Below, piece by piece: positions 1 through 8,206 of a stretch of DNA of 53,796 bases. A program made the position numbers and the translations under genes. The notes under the pieces are model-generated. The model was not told the origin of the DNA. It was given only the letters and a program-made list of their open reading frames with translations, and ran no database searches. This DNA is from JAFAZJ01 sp050183765 (GTDB lineage Bacteria; Pseudomonadota; Alphaproteobacteria; Reyranellales; Reyranellaceae), in contig JBFXAZ010000026.1 in the NCBI GenBank assembly GCA_050183765.1, positions 1 through 53,796 on the forward strand, read 5' to 3'. Every line of letters begins with the position of its first letter. The first letter of the stretch is position 1.

Positions 1-3
1 AAT

Positions 4-155
4 ACCTTCCCCCGCTGGCGGGGGAAGGTGCCCTAAGGGCGTATGGGGGTGGCTGTCGAAGACGAACGAGATGTCCTTCGCAGATCGCGTCTGACCGCGC
101 GAACCACCCCCATCCGGCGCTTCGCGCCACCTTCCCCCGCCAGCGGGGGAAGGTA
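4..155. repeat. Long imperfect palindromic intergenic repeat
   Basis: Two GC-rich hairpins (5-28 and 131-153), each built on CCTTCCCCCGC and its complement, flank inner arms GGGGGTGG (45-52) and CCACCCCC (104-111), so the whole 150 bp can fold into one cruciform. There is no coding potential on either strand. The layout is that of a dispersed REP/MITE-like intergenic element of alphaproteobacterial genomes. A reduced relative, CCCCGCaaGCGGGG, lies at 1905-1918. Confidence 0.7.
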
Positions 156-201
156 GATTCTCACCGCCCGGGAATCGGGATCGTGGCAGCGAAGGCGCAG
201 C

Positions 202-1833
202 CTACGGCTCGTACCGCGCCTCCAGCAGGTCGATCTCGCGGATGACGCGCGTGGCCGCCTCGTCGTTGAGCTCGCGGGCGCGCGCGAGGCGGAAGATCTC
301 GGCGCGCTCGGCACGCAGGCCGGCGAGGTGCAGCTGGCGTTCGATGCCGTCGATCCGGCGGTCGAGCGCCAGCGCCTCGGCGTCGTCCTCCTGGCTGTCG
401 ATGCGCTGGCGGTAGATCTCCATGATGCGCGCCGAGGCGTCGGTGTAGATGTAGGCGTCCGGCTTGCCGGCGCCCATCTCGTGCTGCGCCGCCTCGATGG
501 CCCGGATGGCGCGCTGCGCCGCCAGCAACCGCGCGCGGTCGATCTCGGCCTGCAGCGAGGGCTCGGCCGGCAGCTCGAGGTTCTTCAGGAGCGGCGGCAG
601 GCCGATGCTGGCGAGGATCAGCGAGACCAGGATCACGCCGGCGGCGAGGAAGATCGCCAGGTCGCGGGCCGGAAACGCCGTCCCGTCGGCGAGGGTGAAT
701 GGCAAGGTGAGCACGCCCGCCAGGGTGACGGCGCCGCGCACGCCGGCGAGCGACATGGCCAGCACCACGCGCAGGCCGACGCGGCGCGGCGGATCGCCCC
801 GCCGCGCGGCGCGATACAGCGTCAGGCGCAACGACGTCCAGACCCAGGCGAAGCGCAGCACCGCCAGGACCGCGACGATGGCAAGGACGTAGACCGCCAG
901 CCACCACGCCTCGCGATGGCCGCTCTCGCGCACGGTGTCGATCGCTTTCCCGAGGATGCCCGGCATCTGCTCGCCGAGCAGGACGAAGATCACGCCGTTG
1001 GTGGCGAACTGCACGACGTCCCACACGGCGGCGCGGCGCACGCGGGTCGCGGCCAGGGCATTACCCGAGCGTTCGGTGAAGCCCATGGTCAGGCCGGCGG
1101 CGACGGCGGCCAGGATGCCCGAGCAGTGCAGGCGCTCGGCCGCGATATAGGCGCCGAAGGGGATCAGCAGGCTCACCAGGATCTGCGCACCGGTGTGCTC
1201 GCCCAGCCGGCGGGCGACCCATTGCTTGGCGCGCGCCGCGAGCCACGTCACGCCGATGCCGATCGCCAGGCCGCCGAGCGCGACCCAGACGAAGGTGAGG
1301 ACCGCCGCCGACAGCGAGAAGCTGCCGGTGAGCATCGCCGCCACGGCGAAACGCAAGCAGACCAGGCCCGAGGCATCGTTGAGCAGCGATTCGCCCTCGA
1401 GGATGTGCATCATCCGCTTGGGAATCCTGCTGCGCGCGGCGACCGCCGCGAAGGCGACCGGGTCGGTCGGCGAGACGACGGCGGCCAGCGCGAAGGCCAC
1501 CTGCAGCGGCATCGACGGGATCAGCCAGTGGACCAGGAAGCCGAGGCAGACGACGGTGAGGATCACAAGGCCGAGCGCCAGCTCCACGACGATCGCCCGG
1601 TCGCGCCGCAGGTCGTCCTTGGGGATGCGCCAGCCGTCGAGAAACAGCAGCGGCGGCAGGAAAAGGACGAAGAAGATCTCGGGATCGAGAACGACCGTCG
1701 GCACGAACGACAGGGCAAGCAGGGCGCCGAGCGCGATCTGCACCAGCGGCAGCGGCATCCTGGACCAGCGCGCCAGCGTCTCGCTGGCGACGACGGCGAC
1801 CAGCAGCAGCAGGATGGTGATGACGGTGTCCAT
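202..1833 (-). CDS. Na+/H+ antiporter, CPA1 family
   Basis: A 543-residue inner-membrane cation/proton antiporter. About a dozen hydrophobic segments fill residues 1-430, and a soluble charged tail follows, as in bacterial NhaP/YjcE-type CPA1 proteins. Visible family motifs are SPTDPVA (121-127), EGESLLND (146-153) and a later AMSLAGVRGAVTLAG segment. The ATG at 1833 was chosen because the protein starts directly with the first membrane helix (MDTVITILLL) and has GGGACAG upstream. An upstream in-frame start at 1875 would add 14 Arg/Ala-rich residues. The gene stands alone; its neighbour at 2059 diverges. Ion specificity (Na+, K+ or Li+) cannot be read from the sequence. Confidence 0.93.
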   Translation of the reverse strand: MDTVITILLLLVAVVASETLARWSRMPLPLVQIALGALLALSFVPTVVLDPEIFFVLFLPPLLFLDGWRIPKDDLRRDRAIVVELALGLVILTVVCLGFLVHWLIPSMPLQVAFALAAVVSPTDPVAFAAVAARSRIPKRMMHILEGESLLNDASGLVCLRFAVAAMLTGSFSLSAAVLTFVWVALGGLAIGIGVTWLAARAKQWVARRLGEHTGAQILVSLLIPFGAYIAAERLHCSGILAAVAAGLTMGFTERSGNALAATRVRRAAVWDVVQFATNGVIFVLLGEQMPGILGKAIDTVRESGHREAWWLAVYVLAIVAVLAVLRFAWVWTSLRLTLYRAARRGDPPRRVGLRVVLAMSLAGVRGAVTLAGVLTLPFTLADGTAFPARDLAIFLAAGVILVSLILASIGLPPLLKNLELPAEPSLQAEIDRARLLAAQRAIRAIEAAQHEMGAGKPDAYIYTDASARIMEIYRQRIDSQEDDAEALALDRRIDGIERQLHLAGLRAERAEIFRLARARELNDEAATRVIREIDLLEARYEP

Positions 1834-2058
1834 GCGGCATCGCTGTCCCACGGCGCGGGCCGGGCGCGCCAGCACATTCGCCGGCCGTGAAGTGTCCTCC
1901 CCTTCCCCGCAAGCGGGGCGATGTAATTCCCGTTCTATCGCTCTGTTTCAATGAAATCGCTTGCGCTGCCGAAAATAAACCCCATGTATCAGGGTACGGC
2001 GCGGTAGAGCACATGCTCCGGCGTCTTTCGAGAAACACCAACAGTTCTGGAGATCCCG
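1834..2058. other. Divergent intergenic region, antiporter / entericidin
   Basis: This gap must hold the promoters of the antiporter (leftward) and the entericidin gene (rightward). It contains a GC hairpin (CCCCGCaaGCGGGG, 1905-1918) related to the repeat at the left edge, then an A+T-richer stretch around 1925-1985. No convincing -35/-10 pair or GGAAC-type ECF promoter was found. Confidence 0.4.
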
Positions 2059-2211
2059 ATGCGCCATACATTGGCTGTCGCATGCCTGTCGCTGCTCGTC
2101 GTCATCGGCGCCTCGACCCTGCTCACCGCCTGCAACACCGTCTCGGGCCTCGGCCGCGACGTGTCCAAGGGTGGCGAGGCCATCGAGCGCACGGCCGAGA
2201 AGGCGAAATAG
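2059..2211 (+). CDS. Entericidin A/B-family small lipoprotein
   Basis: A 50-residue peptide. It has an N-terminal hydrophobic signal with a lipobox (LLTAC, Cys25), then a short amphipathic tail (NTVSGLGRDVSKGGEAIERTAEKAK) with the entericidin-like pattern of G-x-G-x-D-x-x-x-x-G-xx-I. The mature lipid-anchored peptide would be only 26 residues. Family knowledge: entericidins are tiny cell-envelope lipoproteins, linked in enterics to stationary-phase lysis (EcnB) and its antagonist (EcnA); in alphaproteobacteria their role is mostly unknown. It lies 65 bp upstream of the ECF sigma factor on the same strand, so co-transcription is plausible. An AGATCCCG sequence precedes the ATG. Confidence 0.85.
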   Translation: MRHTLAVACLSLLVVIGASTLLTACNTVSGLGRDVSKGGEAIERTAEKAK

Positions 2212-2276
2212 CGCGCGGGCGAATCGCCGAACGTTGCGCGTCGCGAAAGACAGTCGGCGGCGATCAGGAGGGATCC

Positions 2277-2774
2277 ATGACGACCATGCAAGCCGCCATG
2301 CCCGGATCGTTCGGCGAACAACTCATCGCCGCGCTTCCCCGACTGCATCGGGTGGCACGGAGCATGACGCGCGATCGCGACCGCGCCAACGACCTCGTGC
2401 AGGAAACCACGCTGAAGGCCCTGCTGGGAAAGGCCAGCTTCCGGGCGGGCACCAATTTCGCCGCCTGGATCCATCGCATCCAGCGCAACGAGTTCATCTC
2501 GGGCCTGCGCCGCGCCAGGCCGCTGGTCGCCCTCGACCCCGAGGACGCGGCGCTGCCCTCGCATCGTCCGCGGCAGGAGGTTGGCCTGGTCATGCGCGAG
2601 TTCCTGACCGCGTTCGCCCAGCTTCCGCGGCAGCGGCGGTCCGCCCTGCTGCTCGCCGCAGTGGCGGAACAACCCTATTCCGAGATCGCCGCGCATGCCG
2701 GTGTGTCGGTCGGCACGATCAAGAGCAGGGTCTGGCGTGGCCGCCAGACACTGAAGCAGCTGCTGCCTGACTAG
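2277..2774 (+). CDS. ECF-type RNA polymerase sigma factor
   Basis: A 165-residue sigma-70-family protein of extracytoplasmic-function size. Region 2 spans about residues 15-80 (LPRLHRVARSMTRDRDRANDLVQE, then FRAGTNFAAWIHRIQRNEFI). Region 4, about 110-162, has the helix-turn-helix YSEIAAHAGVSVGTIKSRVWRGRQTLKQLL. The ATG at 2277 follows a strong CAGGAGGG ribosome-binding site; the reading frame is open further upstream but without a good start. It resembles the short sigma factors of the alphaproteobacterial general stress response (EcfG-like), but no NepR or PhyR homologue is adjacent, so the subgroup is uncertain. No anti-sigma gene was recognised next to it. Confidence 0.9.
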   Translation: MTTMQAAMPGSFGEQLIAALPRLHRVARSMTRDRDRANDLVQETTLKALLGKASFRAGTNFAAWIHRIQRNEFISGLRRARPLVALDPEDAALPSHRPRQEVGLVMREFLTAFAQLPRQRRSALLLAAVAEQPYSEIAAHAGVSVGTIKSRVWRGRQTLKQLLPD

Positions 2775-3013
2775 TCGAACATCGACGGCATCTTGCCTGA
2801 CCGGAAGATGATCCTCGGTTCGTCGTCATAGTCGCCCAGCTCGGCATCGCCGGTCGATGCGTATGCGACCACGCCGAGCTTGCTCTCGGCGAGCCGCTCC
2901 GCCATGCGCAGCGCGCCGGCTTCGCTCTTGCAGGCGACCGGTGTATCGGCCTTCAGGCTTCCCCCGCGCCCCGCGTTGAACACCTGCACGATGTAGCTTG
3001 TCTGTCGGGCCAT
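2771..3013 (-). CDS. Hypothetical protein, 80 aa
   Basis: An 80-residue soluble protein of unknown function. The N-terminus (MARQTSYIVQVFNAGRGGSL) looks like a beta strand and turn, followed by an Ala/Glu-rich helix (SEAGALRMAERLAESKLGVVAYAS) and an acidic D/E segment. The start is supported by GGGGAGCG just upstream. Its stop codon shares the CTAG tetranucleotide (2771-2774) with the stop of the convergent sigma factor. A 29-residue membrane peptide is encoded 15 bp upstream on the same strand. Confidence 0.7.
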   Translation of the reverse strand: MARQTSYIVQVFNAGRGGSLKADTPVACKSEAGALRMAERLAESKLGVVAYASTGDAELGDYDDEPRIIFRSGKMPSMFD

Positions 3014-3028
3014 GGATCGCTCCCCGGC

Positions 3029-3118
3029 TCAGCGCAGCAGCCCGTAGGCCACGATGACGATGATCAGCAGGATCGGAACGGCAATCGGCGGCATCAGCCA
3101 GTCGCGCCAGGTCTTCAT
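3029..3118 (-). CDS. Putative 29-aa membrane peptide
   Basis: A short reading frame for one transmembrane helix (PIAVPILLIIVIVAYGLL) after a positively charged N-terminus (MKTWRDW), ending in Arg. The in-out charge pattern fits a single-span inner-membrane micropeptide. It precedes the 80-aa gene by 15 bp on the same strand, so the two could be one transcript. The ribosome-binding site is weak. Support is only composition and context. Confidence 0.4.
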   Translation of the reverse strand: MKTWRDWLMPPIAVPILLIIVIVAYGLLR

Positions 3119-3310
3119 CACGGCACCGCGAGGGTTGGATTGATTGCCGACGACAGGACGAGTCGTGACGAGGCCGTCGCCCGCGGCAACCAGTCGATCG
3201 CCACCGGGGCCCGGAACAGGGATGGCAAGGGAGGCAGCGTCGCGCCCGACGCGTAGGCTGCAGTTGGTGCACGCCGGCGCCGTTTACAATCGAATTCGGT
3301 GCGCCCCGCG

Positions 3311-4231
3311 CTATTCGTCCGCCGACGGCGGCACGCTCTCGACGGTCACGTCGACCAGCATGCTGTTGAACGCCGAGGTCATGCCGTCGAAGCTGCCGAC
3401 CACCGGCGTGGTCTGCCAGATGTCGCGCGCCACGGCGACGGGCACCAGGTTGGCGCCGCCGACGCTGCGGTTGGTCGGATCGAAGGTGATCCAGCCGGCA
3501 CCCGGCACGAAGATCTCGGCCCATGCATGCGTCGAGCCGACGTCCCAGGGAAGCGGCTGCGGATTGTAGAGGTAGCCCGAGACCAGCCGCGCGCCGAAGC
3601 CGAGGCTGCGCGCCGCCTCGACGAACAGCACGGCGAGGTCGCGGCACGATCCCCAGCCGCGATCGAGCGAATGCAGCGGCGACTGGGTGCCCTCGCTGTC
3701 GCGGCTCTGGTAGCGCACGGCCTGGTTCACGCTGGCGGCGAGGTCGCGCAGCAGGCTGAGCGTATCGGTCGGACGCGACCGCACATGGCCCTCGACCCAG
3801 TCCCGCAGGCGATCGTCGCCGTCGGGATACTGGCAGGTCGCGAGCGCGCCCAGGTCGGTCCGCTCGGCATCGGTATAGGCGAAGGGATAGTCGACGGCCG
3901 AGGCGGCGATGTCGAACACCGGCCAGGCCAGCGCCCAGAGCTGCAGGCGTGTGACGCTTTCGATCACCAGCTGGTCCGTGGCCGCGGCGAAGCTGGCGGT
4001 GGCCACGGCGTTGCCGAACACGTCCTGCGCCCACGACAGCGTGGCATCGGGGATCAGCCGCAGCGTGCTGGAGACGATGCGCAGGTCGCGGCTGTCGCGC
4101 GGCCGCAGCATCAGGCGATGCGGATTGAGGCGCACCGGCTGATTGTAGAGGTAGGTCGTGCGATGGTGGATCGCGAGGGTGATCAAGGTCGGTCCGGGCC
4201 TTTCGCGCGGGTCGGCCGGGAGCGGCGCCAT
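3311..4231 (-). CDS. Transglutaminase-like cysteine protease family protein
   Basis: A 306-residue cytoplasmic protein with the two-part layout of bacterial transglutaminase-like proteins. The N-terminal beta domain (about 18-100) carries IHHRTTYLYNQPVRLNPHRLM. The papain-like core has Cys196 in GWGSCRDLA, His235 in GSTHAWAEIF and Asp251 in ITFDPTN, a complete Cys-His-Asp triad. Such proteins are peptidases or cross-linking enzymes of unknown substrate, often next to circularly permuted ATP-grasp and alpha-E genes, which are absent here. The start at 4231 (MAPLPADPRE) is a choice: a TTG at 4297 gives a longer form and neither has a good ribosome-binding site. The gene diverges from groEL. Confidence 0.85.
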   Translation of the reverse strand: MAPLPADPRERPGPTLITLAIHHRTTYLYNQPVRLNPHRLMLRPRDSRDLRIVSSTLRLIPDATLSWAQDVFGNAVATASFAAATDQLVIESVTRLQLWALAWPVFDIAASAVDYPFAYTDAERTDLGALATCQYPDGDDRLRDWVEGHVRSRPTDTLSLLRDLAASVNQAVRYQSRDSEGTQSPLHSLDRGWGSCRDLAVLFVEAARSLGFGARLVSGYLYNPQPLPWDVGSTHAWAEIFVPGAGWITFDPTNRSVGGANLVPVAVARDIWQTTPVVGSFDGMTSAFNSMLVDVTVESVPPSADE

Positions 4232-4278
4232 GGATATGGCGACGCGCGGGCATACAATCGAGCGCGCCGATAACAGTC

Positions 4279-4307
4279 CTTGTGCCGCGGGCCGCAAGCG
4301 CCTACGT
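4279..4307 (+). promoter_or_regulatory. Candidate heat-shock-type promoter of groEL
   Basis: CTTGTG (4279-4284), a 16-bp spacer, then CCTACGT (4301-4307) resemble the RpoH -35 CTTG and -10 C(C/T)TATNT elements of alphaproteobacteria. The predicted transcript start would fall just before the CIRCE element, its usual place. This rests on motif similarity alone. Confidence 0.35.
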
Positions 4308-4318
4308 GTAGCCTACTT

Positions 4319-4345
4319 CTGGCACTCCCGCTGATCGAGTGCCAG
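4319..4345 (+). promoter_or_regulatory. CIRCE operator (HrcA binding site)
   Basis: A perfect 9-bp inverted repeat, CTGGCACTC - 9 nt - GAGTGCCAG, matches the CIRCE layout (consensus TTAGCACTC-N9-GAGTGCTAA) in both sequence and spacer length. CIRCE is the binding site of the heat-shock repressor HrcA and typically lies at the start of groE transcripts. It ends 150 bp before the groEL start codon. Between them there is no groES, only a GC-rich leader with a small hairpin (CTCCCgccGGGAG). Confidence 0.9.
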
Positions 4346-4495
4346 CACTGACCTCCCGCCGGGAGGCCGCCGGTTCGCCGGCCAGCACGACAGGACCCCT
4401 TCTCCTCCGTTCATCCGCCGCACGACGGCCCGGCCGTCCGGCGCGCCGAACGCACCAGCGCACCCGGTTTTTCCCTTCGCAGATTGGAGCCTTTC

Positions 4496-6133
<1,638 letters not shown>

Positions 6134-6169
6134 GCAGCCGCCTGTCATTCCGGTCCGCAGGAGCAGCCC

Positions 6170-6409
6170 ATGATGATCGACGGGAAGCCTGGCAGCCTCA
6201 ACCGCAACCAGCAGCTTCTCGTCGCGCAGACCGCCTGGCAGGGCAGCGACGAACGCCAGACCCTGTGGATCATGCAGTGCATGCCCTGCGGCCAGATGTA
6301 CGGCGTCGACGCGTCGGCGTTCTTCCAGCGCAAATGCCCCGCCTGCCAGGGCGGCCCGCCCGGGCTGGTCGTGACGCCCGACACAAGCCCGACGGAGGGT
6401 CCATCATGA
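6170..6409 (+). CDS. Small zinc-ribbon protein, groEL-linked
   Basis: A 79-residue protein with two CxxC pairs, Cys37/Cys40 (QCMPCGQMYG) and Cys56/Cys59 (KCPACQGG), spaced as in a treble-clef or rubredoxin-like zinc ribbon; a GGPPGL turn follows and the tail is disordered. The fold suggests zinc binding, but nothing indicates a catalytic role. Start: the first of two ATGs, with AGGAG in front, 36 bp after groEL. Its stop overlaps the next start (ATGA at 6406-6409), so translation is coupled. The function is not known to me. Confidence 0.75.
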   Translation: MMIDGKPGSLNRNQQLLVAQTAWQGSDERQTLWIMQCMPCGQMYGVDASAFFQRKCPACQGGPPGLVVTPDTSPTEGPS

Positions 6410-6690
6410 CGATTCGCACCACCTACCGGACCCTGTCGTTCGCCCACGCCTTCCAGCTCAAGGACATGGACGCGCCGAGCCCCGCGGGCCGCTACATCGT
6501 CGAGACCGACGAGGAGCGGCTGCAGGACCTGTCGTATCCGGCCTATCGCCGGGTCGCCACGCGCCTGCTGCTGCCGACCGGGGCGCGCGGCTCGATCACC
6601 GGCGAGACGATCGAGGTCGATCCCCTGGAGCTCGACGCGGCGCAGGCGCGCGACGCCGCCCGCTCGGCGCCGCCGGCGGTCGATTCATGA
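6406..6690 (+). CDS. Hypothetical protein, 94 aa, groEL-linked
   Basis: A 94-residue soluble protein. It starts with a beta-rich stretch (TTYRTLSFAHAFQLKDMD), then a Gly/Tyr turn (PAGRYIVETDEERLQDLSYPAYRRVATRLLLP), and ends in an Ala-rich acidic helix. There is no signal peptide, Cys pair or known catalytic motif. It overlaps the preceding gene by ATGA, and its own stop overlaps the next start in the same way (6687-6690). The sandwich between zinc-ribbon and membrane proteins in one coupled unit suggests they act together. Confidence 0.75.
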   Translation: MTIRTTYRTLSFAHAFQLKDMDAPSPAGRYIVETDEERLQDLSYPAYRRVATRLLLPTGARGSITGETIEVDPLELDAAQARDAARSAPPAVDS

Positions 6691-7169
6691 CCCCGGCCCA
6701 GTCGTCACCCGCGTTCGAGGGCGCGTTCGACGCCTTCCTGTTCGCCGCCATCGGCGAGGAGCGCAACGGCATGACGCTCAGCGTGCTGTCGGCGCTGAGC
6801 CGGCTCGACATCGATCCCTGGGCCGATGCGGCGCGGCTGGCACGCCTGCCCCGCGACGCCGCCATCGCCGCGCTGGGCCAGAGCATCGCCCGCCTGCCGC
6901 CGGGCACCTGGCAGCGCACGGACGCGACGGCCATCGCCACGCGGCTCGTCGCGCTGCTGCCGTCACCCGCCGCCCGGGCGCAGCCCGCGCCGCCGGGACC
7001 AGCCGCGCGCGTCGACTGGCGGCGCAGGGCGACATTGGCGATCGCCAGTCTGGCGTTGGGGCTGGCCGCCTACATGCTGGTCAACCTGATCACCGGCGTC
7101 GAGCACCGCTCGGCGCATGGCGTCGTCGACGGCGTCCAGAGCCAGAGCGAGCGATCGAGATCGCGCTAG
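6687..7169 (+). CDS. Hypothetical membrane-anchored protein, 160 aa, groEL-linked
   Basis: A 160-residue protein. The N-terminal 95 residues are helical and soluble (FEGAFDAFLFAAIGEERNG, SALSRLDIDPWADAARLARLP, then an IARLPPGTW turn). A Pro/Ala linker follows, then one membrane helix (ATLAIASLALGLAAYMLVNLI, about residues 113-133) and a polar Ser/Arg-rich C-terminus. Predicted topology is a cytosolic domain tail-anchored in the inner membrane. It overlaps the upstream gene by ATGA and is the last gene of the groEL unit. No family was recognised. Confidence 0.75.
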   Translation: MTPAQSSPAFEGAFDAFLFAAIGEERNGMTLSVLSALSRLDIDPWADAARLARLPRDAAIAALGQSIARLPPGTWQRTDATAIATRLVALLPSPAARAQPAPPGPAARVDWRRRATLAIASLALGLAAYMLVNLITGVEHRSAHGVVDGVQSQSERSRSR

Positions 7170-7493
7170 ACGATCCACGCGCCCGCCTCGTCCCGCCTTC
7201 GGGCGCCGGCTTCGGCCCGGTTCACGCTTCCCGCATGTGCCGCATCGTGGAATTCGGCCACAGGACTCGCCCGAATATTGCCTTGATTCGCCCTTAGCGC
7301 CCCCGGCCCGGCCGGGGAGACGGTCGTCGAATCAATTGGACAGCCCGAATTCGATGTGTTTTGTCGGCTCCTTCCATCCATTCCCGAGGTGTTGCGGCGC
7401 GTTCGACGGGTCGAAATTCCACGGCATTTGCTCGCTGCGTAACCCGGATCGCCGGGCTGAGAGATGCCGTAGCGCATTTGGAGATTGAAGATC
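7170..7493. other. 324-bp intergenic region with GC hairpin
   Basis: There is no credible gene. A perfect 7-bp hairpin CCCCGGC-ccg-GCCGGGG (7301-7317) without a T-run is the only clear structure and may help end the groEL transcript. The rest is somewhat more A+T-rich (7320-7360) and presumably holds the promoter of the glucosaminidase gene, but no clear -35/-10 pair stands out. Confidence 0.4.
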
Positions 7494-8123
7494 ATGCGAT
7501 TGAACAGAGCTTCCCTGGCCGCCCGCCTTGCGCAAGGCCGTGCCGCCCTCACCCGCTCGAAGCGGGTCGCGCTGCTGGCGCTGGCCGCGGCTTTCCTGGT
7601 CCCGACCCAGGCCGGCGCGCGCGACATCGGCGACGCGCAGGCGCCCGTGCTGCTGGCGCAGGCGCAGGTGCGCACCCACCGGCCGCCGAACGAGATCGAC
7701 TGGGAGCTGGTGCAACGGATCTACGGCATGATCTGCCGCGCCGGCATCCGCGAGCCCAAGATCGTGATGTCGCAGGCCATCCTCGAGACCGGCTGGTTCC
7801 GCAACGCGCGCTTGATGGCCATGAACAACGTGTTCGGCTTCCGCCACCGCCAGTACCTGACCTTCGATTCGCTGGAAGCCAGCGTCGCCTTCTACAAGGA
7901 CTGGCAGGACGCGCGCTGGCAGGACTCCGATCCCAGCTACTTCCACTTCCTCGAGCGCGTCCGCTACGCCGTGCCCGGCTACACGCGCCACGTCCGCAAG
8001 ATCGGCTGGGACGAGGAGTGCCCCGCCGCCAAGCCGCCGGTCCTGACGCCCGCGAGCGGCAAGACCACGCCGTCGGACGCACCCGGCGGCCCGGGCATCG
8101 CGAAGGATCCGGGCCGGCTCTAA
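7494..8123 (+). CDS. Exported glucosaminidase-domain (FlgJ/Bax-like) protein
   Basis: A 209-residue secreted protein. The N-terminus is basic, then hydrophobic (RVALLALAAAFLVPTQAGA, cleavage near residue 42). The glucosaminidase-superfamily domain (about 68-180) has SQAILETGWFRN with the expected catalytic Glu98, NNVFGFRHRQYLTFDSLEASVAFYKDW, and a YTRHVRKIG end. Family members cleave the beta-1,4 bond after GlcNAc in peptidoglycan. ATG 7494 was preferred over TTG 7485 because GGAG sits at proper distance. No flagellar genes are nearby, so a housekeeping wall-remodelling role is more likely than rod assembly. The C-terminal 30 residues are disordered and Pro/Gly-rich. Confidence 0.85.
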   Translation: MRLNRASLAARLAQGRAALTRSKRVALLALAAAFLVPTQAGARDIGDAQAPVLLAQAQVRTHRPPNEIDWELVQRIYGMICRAGIREPKIVMSQAILETGWFRNARLMAMNNVFGFRHRQYLTFDSLEASVAFYKDWQDARWQDSDPSYFHFLERVRYAVPGYTRHVRKIGWDEECPAAKPPVLTPASGKTTPSDAPGGPGIAKDPGRL

Positions 8124-8150
8124 CGCATCGCTCGGCTTATCGGGCGCACC

Positions 8151-8181
8151 CTGTCATCCCGAGCGTAGCGAGGGATGACAG
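8151..8181. repeat. REP-like hairpin between convergent genes
   Basis: A perfect 10-bp inverted repeat, CTGTCATCCC and GGGATGACAG, around an 11-nt loop (gagcgtagcga). It lies between the convergent glucosaminidase and SGNH genes and could act as a bidirectional transcription stop. The same core (ATCCCGAGCGnAGCGAGGGAT) recurs at 36131-36196. Confidence 0.75.
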
Positions 8182-8206
8182 TCGCGTTTGAGTTGCCCGT
8201 GCCATC

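Noticed and set aside
328..1890. 520-codon ORF on the plus strand opposite the antiporter
   Set aside because: Its product is a Gln/Arg/His/Asp-rich mirror of a well-supported membrane protein gene, has no domain pattern and arises from GC-rich codon bias.
1876..2276. In-frame upstream extension of the ECF sigma factor from 1887
   Set aside because: It would run through the entericidin gene in another frame and gives Arg-rich nonsense; ATG 2277 has a strong ribosome-binding site.
7441..7493. CTGAGAGATGCCG resembling part of a TPP riboswitch (thi box)
   Set aside because: The other conserved TPP parts are absent, and the downstream gene is an exported glucosaminidase without link to thiamine.
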